Notes: generated by a model from the sequence alone, not told the origin. Shown: positions 15,908-24,901, counted from the first letter of the stretch. The stretch: 64,000 bases of DNA from an uncultured Clostridia bacterium (GCA_944336975.1 CALVLH010000008.1:17133-81132); one strand, 5' to 3'. Program-made: numbers and translations.

Positions 15908-16516
15908 TTACCTGCAACCGCAGCACAGATTGAACAGGCAGTTCACGCAAAGATAGGTATAACAGCAGCTCGCGCAAGTGGAACACCAGTTCCCGCCCAT
16001 CTGCTCGGAGTCCGATTGCACGTTGGGATTGGTGTTGGGCGCGCCGCCCGTCTGGCTCTGATAATTGACGTGAGCGTTCAGCTTCTGATAGGCGTCCTGA
16101 TATTTGGAATTGACGGGATCCATCTGCATCGCGATCTCGAGCTGTTTCTTGCTCTCGTTCATCCAGTTCTTCTTATAAAAGACGACCGATTGCAGATAGT
16201 GCCATTCCGCATTGCGCTCGTTGAATGCGTCAAGCTTGGATTGTGCGGCGGCGATGTCGCCCTTGCGGATGAGATCGGCGACCTCTTCGAACGCGCTCTC
16301 TCCGTTCGTGTTCTGTTTGTTTTCTTTGCGCTCCGACGTGAGTTCCCGATATGCCGCTTCCAGCCTGTCGAGCATTTTTGCGGCGTTGTTGCCCTCTTCG
16401 CCGGGCAGCCAGCGCTCCTCGTTGTACTTGGCTTTCAGCGCGGCATAACTCGCGTCGATCTCCTCGTCCGTCGCGTCCTCCGCGACCTGTAAGATACGAT
16501 AATTTTCCTTATTCAT
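15908..16516 (-). CDS. J-domain-like protein with TPR and cysteine-rich tail; HPD missing
   Basis: 202 residues. Residues 1-70 look like a DnaJ J-domain (NYRILQVAEDATDEEIDASY, then a second helix LEAAYRELTSE). The loop that should hold the Hsp70-stimulating His-Pro-Asp reads EERWLPGEEG, so it probably cannot activate DnaK in the usual way. Residues 75-150 form helical TPR-like repeats. The last 28 residues hold nine cysteines (WCSTCASCCYTYLC, then CLFNLCCGC), suggesting zinc binding or membrane palmitoyl-like anchoring. It follows DUF5685 in the trpS operon. Function unknown. Confidence 0.8.
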   Translation of the reverse strand: MNKENYRILQVAEDATDEEIDASYAALKAKYNEERWLPGEEGNNAAKMLDRLEAAYRELTSERKENKQNTNGESAFEEVADLIRKGDIAAAQSKLDAFNERNAEWHYLQSVVFYKKNWMNESKKQLEIAMQMDPVNSKYQDAYQKLNAHVNYQSQTGGAPNTNPNVQSDSEQMGGNWCSTCASCCYTYLCVNCLFNLCCGCR

Positions 16517-16529
16517 TCTGTCGTCCTTG

Positions 16530-17396
16530 TCAGATTTTTTTCTCTATTTTTCCGCACTTTTCACAGCGCATCACGCGCGCGGTCTGCATCGGCACGCCGC
16601 GCAGGATGATATTGTCCGTGAGATCGCGGTTAAAGCTGAACCCGACCCCAGAGAGATTTTCCCGCATCGCGTAAAACGTCGTATCGAAGAGGAAGGAAAG
16701 GTCTTCCCCGTGCTCCGCGATCAGGCTCTTCTTATCCGCGCTGCCGTACGAAAGCACGAACGGGTTATAAGCGCCCTTCTTTTTGTCCTTATCGTAATCG
16801 TCCAGGGCGTCGATGAGGTAGATCCATTTCCCGAGCGCATAAAACAGTCCCGCGCTCGCCTCGCTCCTCTTTTCCCCGAGAAAATGATCGCTCAACTCGC
16901 GCATCATGTTCGCCGTGGCGTCCGCCGCGATGTCGGGAGAAGCCGTCTTCGCCCGCTCGCACGCCGCCTGAGCGCGCATATTCCGATCGACGATCTCCGT
17001 CAGCTCGGGATACCGCTTTTTTGCCCGAAGGAATCCGCGGCGGAACCAAAGCCGCGCCCCTCTGCCGCGCTTTTCGTCCTCGATGTCGTCGGTGAGTTTA
17101 TAATACACCAGCACGGTATTGAGCGCACCCAGTTCTTCGGTCAGTTCATCTACCGCCGCGATGGGACGGCGCACGATCATGTGTTCGAAACAATGCTGTT
17201 TCTCCACGCGGATGTCCTTCCCGCTCATATTATGCAACAGGGCGGACAAAAACGCCATATCGTAAGAAAGTCCCATGCGCGCGGCGTGCCCGCAGGATGC
17301 GCCGATGCCCTTGCACACTCCGCAGTACAGCGCCTTGTAGAGCATGAAGTCCTTGACGTAAAGGTTGGGCAGATCGTAACGGACATACCCGAACAT
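16530..17396 (-). CDS. DUF5685 family protein
   Basis: 288 residues, matching the DUF5685 pattern: N-terminal MFGYVRYDLPNLYVKDFMLY and LYCGVCKGIGASCG, a helical core with DDIEDEKRGRGARLWF and YLIDALDDYDKDKKKGAYNP, and a C-terminal CEKCGKIEKKI zinc-ribbon-like half. Aspartate clusters in helices resemble prenyltransferase-like folds, but this is speculative. It starts 3 bp after trpS and is followed by the J-like protein, a pairing I recall from other clostridia. Confidence 0.78.
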   Translation of the reverse strand: MFGYVRYDLPNLYVKDFMLYKALYCGVCKGIGASCGHAARMGLSYDMAFLSALLHNMSGKDIRVEKQHCFEHMIVRRPIAAVDELTEELGALNTVLVYYKLTDDIEDEKRGRGARLWFRRGFLRAKKRYPELTEIVDRNMRAQAACERAKTASPDIAADATANMMRELSDHFLGEKRSEASAGLFYALGKWIYLIDALDDYDKDKKKGAYNPFVLSYGSADKKSLIAEHGEDLSFLFDTTFYAMRENLSGVGFSFNRDLTDNIILRGVPMQTARVMRCEKCGKIEKKI

Positions 17397-17399
17397 CGC

Positions 17400-18395
17400 T
17401 TATTCTCCCTGATAAAATCCGATTTTTCTGTATACTTTGGAAAGCATCTTTCTCGCCGCCTTGTAAGCGCGTTCCGCGCCCTCTCTGAGCACCTGATTGA
17501 GGTATGCCTTGTCTGCGAGCAGGCGCTTCTGCTCTGCCTGCACGGGCGCAAGGACGTCCGCGACCGTCTCGCCGACGGCGAGCTTGAAATCGCCGTAGCC
17601 CTTGCCTTCGAACTGCTTTTCTGCCTCGGCGACGGTACAGCCCGAAAACGCCGAATAGATGTTGAGAAGATTGGTCACGCCCGGCTTGTCCTCGGCCGCG
17701 ACGATGCGGTTGTCGCTGTCGGTGACCGCGCGGCGGAATTTGCGCAGGATGGTATCCCTGTCGTCCGAAAGATAGACGGAAGCATTGGGATTTTCGTCCG
17801 ACTTGCTCATCTTTTTGGTCGGCTCCTGCAAAGAAGCGATCTTCGCGCCCTCTTTGAGGGTATAAGCCTCGGGAACGCGGAAGGTCTCGCCGTAGCGGTT
17901 ATTGAAACGGACGGCGATGTCGCGAGCGATCTCCAGATGCTGGCGCTGATCGACGCCCACGGGCACAATATCCGTCTGATAGAGCAGGATGTCCGCCGCC
18001 ATGAGGACGGGATAGTCCATGAGCCCCATGTTGATATTTTCCGCGTGTTTCGCGCTTTTATCCTTGAACTGCGTCATGCGCTCCATTTCGCCCACATACG
18101 TCATGGTATTGAGCACCCAGGTGAGTTCGGCATGCTGCGGGACCTGCGACTGCACGTACAGCGTGCAATGCGCGGGATCCACCCCGCAGGCAATATACAG
18201 CGCGAGCAATTCCACCGTCCTGCGGCGGAGTTCCGCCGGTTCCTGACGGACGGTGATCGCGTGCATGTTCGCGATCGCGTAATAACACTCGTATTCGTTT
18301 TGCAGTTTCACCCAATTGCGGATGGCTCCCGTATAGTTCCCGATGGTGAGATTTCCGCTCGGCTGGACCGCCGAATACAACACTTTCTTTTCCAT
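17400..18395 (-). CDS. trpS: tryptophanyl-tRNA synthetase
   Basis: A 331-residue class Ic synthetase that charges tRNA-Trp. The HIGH-equivalent is PSGNLTIGNYTG (12-23), the tryptophan-pocket region is MDYPVLMAADILLY, VGVDQRQHLE follows, and the KMSKS loop is KKMSKSDENP. Length is normal. It has a nearby promoter with a leader of only about 23 nt, too short for a T-box. First gene of a five-gene operon. Confidence 0.96.
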   Translation of the reverse strand: MEKKVLYSAVQPSGNLTIGNYTGAIRNWVKLQNEYECYYAIANMHAITVRQEPAELRRRTVELLALYIACGVDPAHCTLYVQSQVPQHAELTWVLNTMTYVGEMERMTQFKDKSAKHAENINMGLMDYPVLMAADILLYQTDIVPVGVDQRQHLEIARDIAVRFNNRYGETFRVPEAYTLKEGAKIASLQEPTKKMSKSDENPNASVYLSDDRDTILRKFRRAVTDSDNRIVAAEDKPGVTNLLNIYSAFSGCTVAEAEKQFEGKGYGDFKLAVGETVADVLAPVQAEQKRLLADKAYLNQVLREGAERAYKAARKMLSKVYRKIGFYQGE

Positions 18396-18424
18396 ATTCT
18401 TCCCGCTTAAAACAAATTTTAGTT

Positions 18425-18453
18425 ATTATACCACATTCTTTTGTAAATTGCAA
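18425..18453 (-). promoter_or_regulatory. promoter of the trpS operon
   Basis: TTGCAA (18453-18448), 17 bp, TATAAT (18430-18425) on the minus strand. Confidence 0.75.
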
Positions 18454-18535
18454 TGCGTAAAGCAAAACAATCGCGGCTGTTCACCGAGATATGCGGCAAT
18501 TTTCACCGCGATTGCACAATTTCGCACGGAAAAAG

Positions 18536-18560
18536 AAAAACAGGGAGTTCCCCTGTTTTC
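18536..18560 (-). terminator. terminator of thrC
   Basis: Stem AACAGGG (18539-18545) with CCCTGTT (18551-18557), with a T-run on the minus strand, 20 bp after the thrC stop. Confidence 0.75.
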
Positions 18561-18579
18561 ATTAACGCGCAGACGGCGT

Positions 18580-20073
18580 TCAGCCGACAAATTTGAGAAC
18601 TTCGTCGAAGAGCTTGTCCGCCGCGGACGTCTGCTTGAAGCGGATCGTCTTGTAACGGAGCGCTTTCAGGCTCTCGGGGACTTTCATCGCCGTGAGAAGA
18701 TTGATCCGCTTGATCCCCTTGAAGCTGTCCTTGACGTCGTTGCCCGTCAGGGCATACAACACGTCCTGCGGGAATTTATAAGGGCTCGCCGTGGACACGA
18801 CGACCATAGGGATCTCCTCCTTGTCGTGGCTGTCCTCGCGGTATTTTTCATACTGTTGCGCGACGTGCATCGCCACGCCCGTATGCGTATCCATCGGATA
18901 GCCGTATTCGGTGAAGAACTCGTACATACAGTCCACCGTCTCGTCCTCGCTCGTGCAGCCCGCAAAGAAATTTTCGCGGATGAGCGCGGCCTCCTTCTCG
19001 CTGACGCGGTATTTGCCCGTCTTGGAAAGCTCCTGCATCCTCTGCGCCGTCAGTTCGGCGTCTCTGCCCGAGATCTCGAAGATGAGACGTTCGAGGTTGG
19101 AGGAGATGAGAATATCCATGGACGGCGACATGGTCTTGTAGAAGGGGCGCTTCACGTCGTACACGCCGCTCGCGATGAAATCGGTGAGAATGTTGTTCTT
19201 ATTGGACGCGCACACAAGCGTGCCGACGGGAAGCCCCATCTGCTTGGCGTAATATGCCGCGAGGATGTTGCCGAAATTGCCCGTGGGGACGGTGAAATTG
19301 ACCTTGTCCCCCATTGCGATCTGTTCGGAAGAGACGAGATCGAGATACGCGGAGAAATAATAGGCGATCTGCGGGGCGAGCCGTCCGAAGTTGATGGAAT
19401 TGGCGGAAGAGAGAAGGAAATTCCGCTCTTTGAGCTTCGCCTGGCATTCCGCGGAATTGAAAATGCGCTTGACCGCGCTCTGACAATCGTCGAAATTGCC
19501 CTTGACCGCGACGACGTTGACGTTCTCCCCTTCCTGCGTGCACATCTGCAATTTTTGCATTTTGGAGACGCCGTCGTCGGGGTAGAACACCATGATGCGG
19601 ATGCCTTCCGCGTCCTTGAACCCTTCCAGGGCAGCTTTGCCCGTGTCTCCGCTCGTTGCGACGAGAATAAGGATATTTTCTTTGATGCCGCAAAGATCAC
19701 ACCCCTTTCTGAGGAGATACGGGAGCACGGTGAGCGCCATATCCTTGAACGCGCAGGTCGGACCGTGGAAGAGTTCGAGCATATACATCCCGTTTTCCAC
19801 CTTGACGAGCGGGGCGGGATCCCCGTCCTCGAACTGACCGTACGCCTTCCTCAACGCGGCAAGCAGTTCTTCTTTGTCATAATCGTCCAGATATTTGTGA
19901 AGGACGAACGCCGCGCGTTCGGGATAGTCCATGGCGAGCATCTCTTCCAGCTCTTCGCGCGAGACCGCAGGGAAGCGTTCGGGCACGAACAGGCCGCCGT
20001 CCGAAGCGATCCCCTGTACGATCGCATGTGCGCCCGTTACCCGTTCCTTTCCTCTTGTGCTTACGAAATACAT
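18580..20073 (-). CDS. thrC: threonine synthase
   Basis: 497 residues. Converts O-phosphohomoserine to threonine with PLP. The PLP lysine is K110 in FHGPTCAFKDMAL. The phosphate-binding region is VATSGDTGKAALEGF, and SANSINFGRLAPQ plus VPTGNFGNILAAYYAK are typical of the long (fungal/E. coli-like) class of ThrC. The ATG at 20073 (MYFVSTRGKE) is chosen for its AAGGAG at 9 nt; an in-frame ATG lies 24 nt upstream. A perfect 12-bp hairpin lies about 30 nt upstream. It is flanked by the unrelated small P-loop gene. Confidence 0.95.
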   Translation of the reverse strand: MYFVSTRGKERVTGAHAIVQGIASDGGLFVPERFPAVSREELEEMLAMDYPERAAFVLHKYLDDYDKEELLAALRKAYGQFEDGDPAPLVKVENGMYMLELFHGPTCAFKDMALTVLPYLLRKGCDLCGIKENILILVATSGDTGKAALEGFKDAEGIRIMVFYPDDGVSKMQKLQMCTQEGENVNVVAVKGNFDDCQSAVKRIFNSAECQAKLKERNFLLSSANSINFGRLAPQIAYYFSAYLDLVSSEQIAMGDKVNFTVPTGNFGNILAAYYAKQMGLPVGTLVCASNKNNILTDFIASGVYDVKRPFYKTMSPSMDILISSNLERLIFEISGRDAELTAQRMQELSKTGKYRVSEKEAALIRENFFAGCTSEDETVDCMYEFFTEYGYPMDTHTGVAMHVAQQYEKYREDSHDKEEIPMVVVSTASPYKFPQDVLYALTGNDVKDSFKGIKRINLLTAMKVPESLKALRYKTIRFKQTSAADKLFDEVLKFVG

Positions 20074-20100
20074 TGTATAAACTCCTTGTTGAAACAATCC

Positions 20101-20126
20101 AACTCTCGGGCGGTCGCCCGAGAGTT
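20101..20126 (-). other. hairpin in front of thrC
   Basis: AACTCTCGGGCG (20101-20112) and CGCCCGAGAGTT (20115-20126) form a perfect 12-bp stem. On the minus strand GGATTGTTTC follows instead of a U-run. It could be a weak terminator of the upstream P-loop gene or an attenuator-like leader element of thrC. Confidence 0.5.
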
Positions 20127-20158
20127 GACTTTGACCGTTTCAGATTGAATTGACTTCC

Positions 20159-20566
20159 TCAGAGATATTTTTTGATGAAATCGGGCAGATCTTCCTGCGC
20201 GCAGCTGCAGGTGATGTACATTTTGAGACTGCGCAATTCGGAGACCTTTTCCAGCATATAGAAGAAGGCGGACATTTCGCCGAGCCCCTTCCCCGCGATC
20301 CGCGCAACGCCGTCGACGAAGATGTACTCGTTATCGTAGTTCCCCGCGATCACGCCCTTGATGAAACCGCACAGCGCGTCCTCACCCGCGATCGCATAAT
20401 CGCTGACGTCGATGAAGCGCACCTCGCGTTTCAGATCGTACATATATCTCTTCGTATCCGTTATAAAAATCAGGTGTCCTTTTGCGTCGGCGACCGCCGC
20501 ATTTGCCGCGTCGATGATTCTCTTCGTTTTGCCGCTGCCCTTGGGTCCGCAGATGATTTTGATCAT
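20159..20566 (-). CDS. small P-loop NTPase-like protein
   Basis: 135 residues. Walker A is GPKGSGKTKRI at residues 7-17 and a Walker-B-like YIFVDGVAR follows (about 82-90). The rest is short compared with known kinases or ATPases, and I see no lid or sensor motifs. The nucleotide and partner are unknown. An AAGGAGG site precedes the ATG, and a plausible own promoter lies 50 bp upstream, so it may be expressed separately from the aminotransferase. Confidence 0.75.
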   Translation of the reverse strand: MIKIICGPKGSGKTKRIIDAANAAVADAKGHLIFITDTKRYMYDLKREVRFIDVSDYAIAGEDALCGFIKGVIAGNYDNEYIFVDGVARIAGKGLGEMSAFFYMLEKVSELRSLKMYITCSCAQEDLPDFIKKYL

Positions 20567-20617
20567 ATTGTCAGGTTCCTCCTTGCACGCCTTACGGCGA
20601 ATCTGTTTATTGATACT

Positions 20618-20646
20618 ATTCTACCAAGTTTTTATGCACAATTCAA
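20618..20646 (-). promoter_or_regulatory. promoter of the small P-loop gene
   Basis: TTGAAT (20646-20641), 17 bp, TAGAAT (20623-20618) on the minus strand. Confidence 0.6.
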
Positions 20647-20674
20647 GACCTTTTGCGAAAAAAAGATAAAATTT

Positions 20675-21874
20675 TTATTGCAAACTGCGCATAAACGCGT
20701 CGATTCGATTGAGTCCTTCCAGCATATCGCTCATGGAAAGCGAATAGGAGATACGCACGCATTCGTCGTCGCCGAAAGAAATGCCGGGCACGACCGCAAC
20801 TTTCGCCGCGTCGAGCAGAGCGTCCGCAAACGACACCGAACCGTCGATGACCTTGTTCCCGAATTTCTTGCCGTACGCCGAATCGACGATGAGCATCGCG
20901 TAGAACGCACCGTCGGGCACCACGCAGGACACCCCTTCCATCGTCGCGATGCGTTTGAGCATCGCCTCTCTGCGCTTGGCGAAGATGGCGACCATCTCTT
21001 CGACGGACGCCTCGGGCGAATTGAGCGCCTTGATCGTCGCATACTGCGCGATCGAGTTGGCGTTGGACGTCGCATGACTCTGGAAGGAGTCGATCGCCTT
21101 CGCTACGTCCTTGGGCGCCGCGAGATAGCCGATGCGCCAGCCTGTCATCGCATACGTCTTGGAGACGCCGTTGACGGTGATCGTGAGTTCCTTCATCTTC
21201 TCCGAGCTCGCCGCGAAGGAGAAGGGCTTCACGTTGCCGTAGACGAGTTTTTCATAGATCTCGTCGGAAAGGACAAAGATCTCCGCTTCCTCGCATACTT
21301 TCGCCAAAGCGCGCACTTCCGCTTCCGAATACACCGCGCCCGTGGGATTGGACGGGGAATTGAAGATGAGCATCTTCGTCTTGGGCGTGATCGCCGCTCT
21401 GAGCTGTTCTGGGGTGAGTTTGAAGCCGTTTTCGCGCGAAGTGCGCACGATGACGGGAACGCCCCCGCACACCTTGACCACTTCGGGATAGGTGAGCCAG
21501 TAGGGCGCGGGAATGATGACCTCGTCCCCTTCGTTCAGGAGCGCATAGCAGGCGTTGAAGATGGAATGCTTTGCGCCGTTGGAAACGATGATCTGAGAAG
21601 AATCGTAATCCAAATTATTGTCCCGTTTGAACTTTTCGCAGATGGCGCGACGCAGTTCGAGGAGTCCCGACGAAGGCGTATATTTCGTATGCCCCTTTTC
21701 GAGCGCGGCTTCCGCCGCCTCCACGATGTGCGCGGGCGTGTTGAAATCGGGTTCGCCGACGCCGAAGGAAATGACGTCTTCGCCCGCCGCCTTCATCGCC
21801 TTCGCCTTCGCGCTGATCGCGAGCGTCAGCGACGGAGAAATGGTGCGGATGCGATTTGCAAGTCTTTCTTTCAT
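20675..21874 (-). CDS. class I aminotransferase, aspartate aminotransferase type
   Basis: 399 residues, PLP-dependent fold type I. SFGVGEPDFNTP near the start, FNSPSNPTGAVYS (171-183), and the PLP lysine K239 in NGVSKTYAMTGWRIGY match the AspB/AspC-Ib group that interconverts aspartate and oxaloacetate. Related specificities, such as prephenate or broad-range enzymes, cannot be excluded. It follows prfA by 40 bp in the rpmE operon. Confidence 0.9.
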   Translation of the reverse strand: MKERLANRIRTISPSLTLAISAKAKAMKAAGEDVISFGVGEPDFNTPAHIVEAAEAALEKGHTKYTPSSGLLELRRAICEKFKRDNNLDYDSSQIIVSNGAKHSIFNACYALLNEGDEVIIPAPYWLTYPEVVKVCGGVPVIVRTSRENGFKLTPEQLRAAITPKTKMLIFNSPSNPTGAVYSEAEVRALAKVCEEAEIFVLSDEIYEKLVYGNVKPFSFAASSEKMKELTITVNGVSKTYAMTGWRIGYLAAPKDVAKAIDSFQSHATSNANSIAQYATIKALNSPEASVEEMVAIFAKRREAMLKRIATMEGVSCVVPDGAFYAMLIVDSAYGKKFGNKVIDGSVSFADALLDAAKVAVVPGISFGDDECVRISYSLSMSDMLEGLNRIDAFMRSLQ

Positions 21875-21914
21875 GGTTTTGCCTCCTGTATGGTTAAAAA
21901 AATCTCAGACGTGA

Positions 21915-22988
21915 TCAGTCTTCCTCGTCCGGACCCGCAAGCTGCGCTTCGCGGTCGGCGAGGGCAAGCGCCTCCACCATCTCGTCGATCTCGCCCATCA
22001 TGAACGCGTCGATGGAAAAAAGGCTGAGTCCGATCCTGTGATCGGTCACGCGGCTCTGCGGGAAATTATAGGTGCGGATGCGCTCGCTCCGATCGCCCGT
22101 GCCGACCAGGCTCTTCCTGTTTCGCGCCTCTGCGTTCGCCGCCATGCCGTTATAATAATCGTACAGACGCGTGCGCAGGACGCGGAACGCCTTTTCTTTG
22201 TTTTTCAGCTGGGAACGTTCGTCCTGACAGCTCACCACGATGCCCGTCGGGAAATGGGTGATGCGGATCGCCGTTTCCGTCTTATTGACCTTCTGCCCGC
22301 CCGCGCCCGAGGATCGGAAAAGATCCACGCGGATGTCCTTTTCGTTGATCTCCACTTCCACTTCTTCCGCTTCGGGAAGCACGGCGACGGTGACCGTCGA
22401 GGTATGCACCCTGCCCTGCGATTCCGTTTCGGGAACGCGCTGTACGCGGTGCACGCCGCTCTCGTATTTGAGCAGGCGGTAGGCGTCTTTCCCCGTCACG
22501 TTGACGATGACTTCCTTCATGCCGCCTAGTTCCGTCTCGTTCATGTCCACGACGTCCCATTTCAAACGATGACGTTCGCAGTAAGCCATATACATGCGGT
22601 ACAGTTCGTAGGCGAACAGCGCCGCCTCTTCCCCGCCCGCACCGCCGCGGATCTCCAGCGTACAGCCGCGGCTGTCGTTCTTGTCCTTCGGCAGAAGCAG
22701 GATCTTGAGCTCCTCTTTAATCGTTTCCAGGCGCTCCTTGCAGGCGTAACCCTCGTCGAGCAGCATCTGTTTCATCTCGCCCGTCTCCGTTTCCGCTTCC
22801 GCAAACGCCGCGTCCGCCTCCGCCTTCACGCGCAGGTAGTCTCGGTATTTTTCCGCCGTCTCTTCGATCTCCGCCCGCTCTTTAGAAAGCGCCGTCCACG
22901 TCTCCATGTCCGCCATCGTCTCCTGCGAAGAGAGCTGCTCGGACAGCGCGTCGAACCGCGCCAGAATTGCGTCGAGTTTCGAGAACAT
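21915..22988 (-). CDS. prfA: peptide chain release factor 1
   Basis: 357 residues. Recognises UAA and UAG and releases the finished peptide. The codon-reading P-x-T motif is PET (186-188, in RVPETESQGRVHTST) and the catalytic GGQ is at 230-232 (SSGAGGQKVN). The C-terminal NFPQSRVTDHRIG is typical of RF1. GGAGAGAT precedes the ATG. The gene follows the DUF1385-PrmC fusion by 8 bp; PrmC methylates the GGQ glutamine, so enzyme and substrate genes are adjacent. Confidence 0.97.
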   Translation of the reverse strand: MFSKLDAILARFDALSEQLSSQETMADMETWTALSKERAEIEETAEKYRDYLRVKAEADAAFAEAETETGEMKQMLLDEGYACKERLETIKEELKILLLPKDKNDSRGCTLEIRGGAGGEEAALFAYELYRMYMAYCERHRLKWDVVDMNETELGGMKEVIVNVTGKDAYRLLKYESGVHRVQRVPETESQGRVHTSTVTVAVLPEAEEVEVEINEKDIRVDLFRSSGAGGQKVNKTETAIRITHFPTGIVVSCQDERSQLKNKEKAFRVLRTRLYDYYNGMAANAEARNRKSLVGTGDRSERIRTYNFPQSRVTDHRIGLSLFSIDAFMMGEIDEMVEALALADREAQLAGPDEED

Positions 22989-22996
22989 ATCTCTCC

Positions 22997-24817
22997 TTAC
23001 AGCACGATCTTGACGATGCGCTCTTTTCCTTCAAGGTCCTTGACGACCATCGCATAGTCGCACTTGCTGAAGATCTTCAAAATCTCCTGCGCCTGATTTT
23101 CGCCGCATTCAAGGATGATCATCCCCCCGCGGACGAGATAGCGCGGTAACTTTTCCGCGATGCGGCGATAATAATCCAGCCCGTCCGTGCCCCCGTCGAG
23201 GGCAAGCCTCGGCTCGTGGTCGCGCACTTCGCGTTGGAGCCCTTCGATCTCCCCGCTGGGAACGTATGGAGGATTTGCCGTGATGAGGTTGAACCTGCCG
23301 CGGATCCCGTCGAACAGGTCCGCCTTCACAAAGGTGACCGAAGCCTTATTGATGCGCGCGTTTTCCCTCGCGACGTCGAGCGCGTCCTCGGAAATATCCG
23401 CCGCCGTCACCGTGACGTTCTTGTCTTTCGCCGCTTCGCAGGCGATCGCGACGGCGATCGCGCCGCTGCCCGTGCACAGATCGAGCACTTTGTCTCCGTC
23501 CTCCACCGTGCGCACCGCCTGTTCGACGAGCACTTCCGTTTCGGGACGGGGGATGAGCACGCGCTCGTCCACCTTGATCGTGTAACCGTAAAATTCCGTA
23601 TTGCCGAAGATATACCAAAGCGGTCTGCCCGTGAGGCGCTCCTCGAAAATATCGAGCACTTTGCGGCATTCCGACTGCGTGACGACGCGCTCTTCGGAGA
23701 GCTGGCTCCTCGGCACGTTGAGCGTGAGGCTCAGGATCCATTCCGCGTCCGATTCGTCGATCCCCTTTTCCGCAAACTGCTTTTTCATGATCGCGGAGAG
23801 CTTGGACAGCTTGGTCTCGGTCGCGAACAGCTTTTCGGGCGATTCGGGATCGGCGTCCATCTCGAGCACCTTCTCGAATGCCGTGATCGCGCATTCGATC
23901 ATTCCCTCGTCGGGTTCGCGCGTGGTGAGCATCTGAAGCGCCAGCCCGGGCGCTTTCAACGGGAATACGAGAGGAGACTGCGTCTTGGCGAGCAGTTTGA
24001 GGATCTCATACGAAACCCCCGCCACGACGGGCAACAGAATGAGTTTGAGCAGGAACTTCAACAAAAAATTGACCGCCGAATAGGGCGTGAAGATGATGTC
24101 CGCCACAAGGTAATTGGCGAGCGCGAACACGATGATGGAGATGACCATCACGAGAAAGAGAAAGGTCGTGCCGCATCGGTCGTGCACTCGCGTGCATTTT
24201 TTGACGTTTTCCACCGTGAGGGGAAGTCCGTATTCATAACAGGAAATGGTCTTGTGTTCCGCACCGTGATAGCAATACGTCCTGCGGATGCTCTTGGAAA
24301 GGAGCGTGCAGAGGATATAGAGGATAAAAATGATCAGACGGAACCCGCCCTCGATGAGATTATACCAGATCCCGTTGGCGGGGATCGCGTCGGGGAAAGC
24401 GCGGGAAATGAGCTCGGTCACATATTGCGGCAGGAACATGAACAAAACGATGGCGAGCACGACGCCGATCACCGTCGCGATGACGGCAGCCAACGAATTG
24501 AGGCTCACCTTCCATTTTTCCGCCATCCATTTGCCGAACTTGGAGGGGTTCTGCGTTTCCCCCATCGCCACTTCCGAACTGCGGAGCAATGTCTTCATGC
24601 CGACCACGAGAGACACGACGAAGTTGATGACGCCGCGCACGAAGGGCACACGCGTCCATTTGCTGCGCTTTTCGGGCGGCGTGATGCGGAGCGCCTCCGT
24701 CTGGATGACGCCGTTTTCGTCGCGCACGGCGGTCGCCATGCCGCTTTTGCCGCGCATCATGACGCCTTCGAGTACGGCTTGCCCGCCGATATAAGTACAG
24801 GTTTTCTTCTTTTTCAT
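22997..24817 (-). CDS. prmC: DUF1385 membrane protein fused to PrmC release-factor methyltransferase
   Basis: 606 residues in one uninterrupted frame. Residues 1 to about 315 are DUF1385: IGGQAVLEGVMMRGKSGMAT, several membrane helices, and the conserved CYHGAEHKTISCYEYG and CTRVHDRCGTTFLF. Residues from about 335 are PrmC/HemK: GRPLWYIFGNTEFYGY, VLIPRPETEVLVEQ, DLCTGSGAIAVAIA and NPPY (515-518). PrmC N5-methylates the GGQ glutamine of release factors. In many Firmicutes these are two adjacent genes. Here the enzyme is tethered to the membrane, unless the product is cleaved. Start has AGGGAAAG upstream. Confidence 0.92.
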   Translation of the reverse strand: MKKKKTCTYIGGQAVLEGVMMRGKSGMATAVRDENGVIQTEALRITPPEKRSKWTRVPFVRGVINFVVSLVVGMKTLLRSSEVAMGETQNPSKFGKWMAEKWKVSLNSLAAVIATVIGVVLAIVLFMFLPQYVTELISRAFPDAIPANGIWYNLIEGGFRLIIFILYILCTLLSKSIRRTYCYHGAEHKTISCYEYGLPLTVENVKKCTRVHDRCGTTFLFLVMVISIIVFALANYLVADIIFTPYSAVNFLLKFLLKLILLPVVAGVSYEILKLLAKTQSPLVFPLKAPGLALQMLTTREPDEGMIECAITAFEKVLEMDADPESPEKLFATETKLSKLSAIMKKQFAEKGIDESDAEWILSLTLNVPRSQLSEERVVTQSECRKVLDIFEERLTGRPLWYIFGNTEFYGYTIKVDERVLIPRPETEVLVEQAVRTVEDGDKVLDLCTGSGAIAVAIACEAAKDKNVTVTAADISEDALDVARENARINKASVTFVKADLFDGIRGRFNLITANPPYVPSGEIEGLQREVRDHEPRLALDGGTDGLDYYRRIAEKLPRYLVRGGMIILECGENQAQEILKIFSKCDYAMVVKDLEGKERIVKIVL

Positions 24818-24839
24818 GCTTCTTTCCCTATTTTGCGAT

Positions 24840-24861
24840 CCGCGCGGGCGCGCCCGCGCGG
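24840..24861. repeat. 22-bp perfect GC palindrome
   Basis: CCGCGCGGGCG followed by its exact reverse complement, all G/C, between rpmE and the DUF1385-prmC fusion. It may be a second half of the rpmE terminator region or a protein site. Function is not established. Confidence 0.6.
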
Positions 24862-24864
24862 AAT

Positions 24865-24892
24865 AACAAAACAGCCCCAGGGACCTGAGGCT
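24865..24892 (-). terminator. terminator or attenuator after rpmE
   Basis: On the minus strand AGCCTCAGG, TC, CCTGGGGCT (with one T-G pair) is followed by GTTTTGTT, 10 bp after the rpmE stop. Probably partial, letting some transcripts continue into the prmC-prfA genes. Confidence 0.65.
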
Positions 24893-24901
24893 GATGCTTT
24901 G

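Noticed and set aside
18396-18447. T-box riboswitch in front of trpS
   Set aside because: The predicted leader is only about 23 nt, with no specifier stem or antiterminator sequence.
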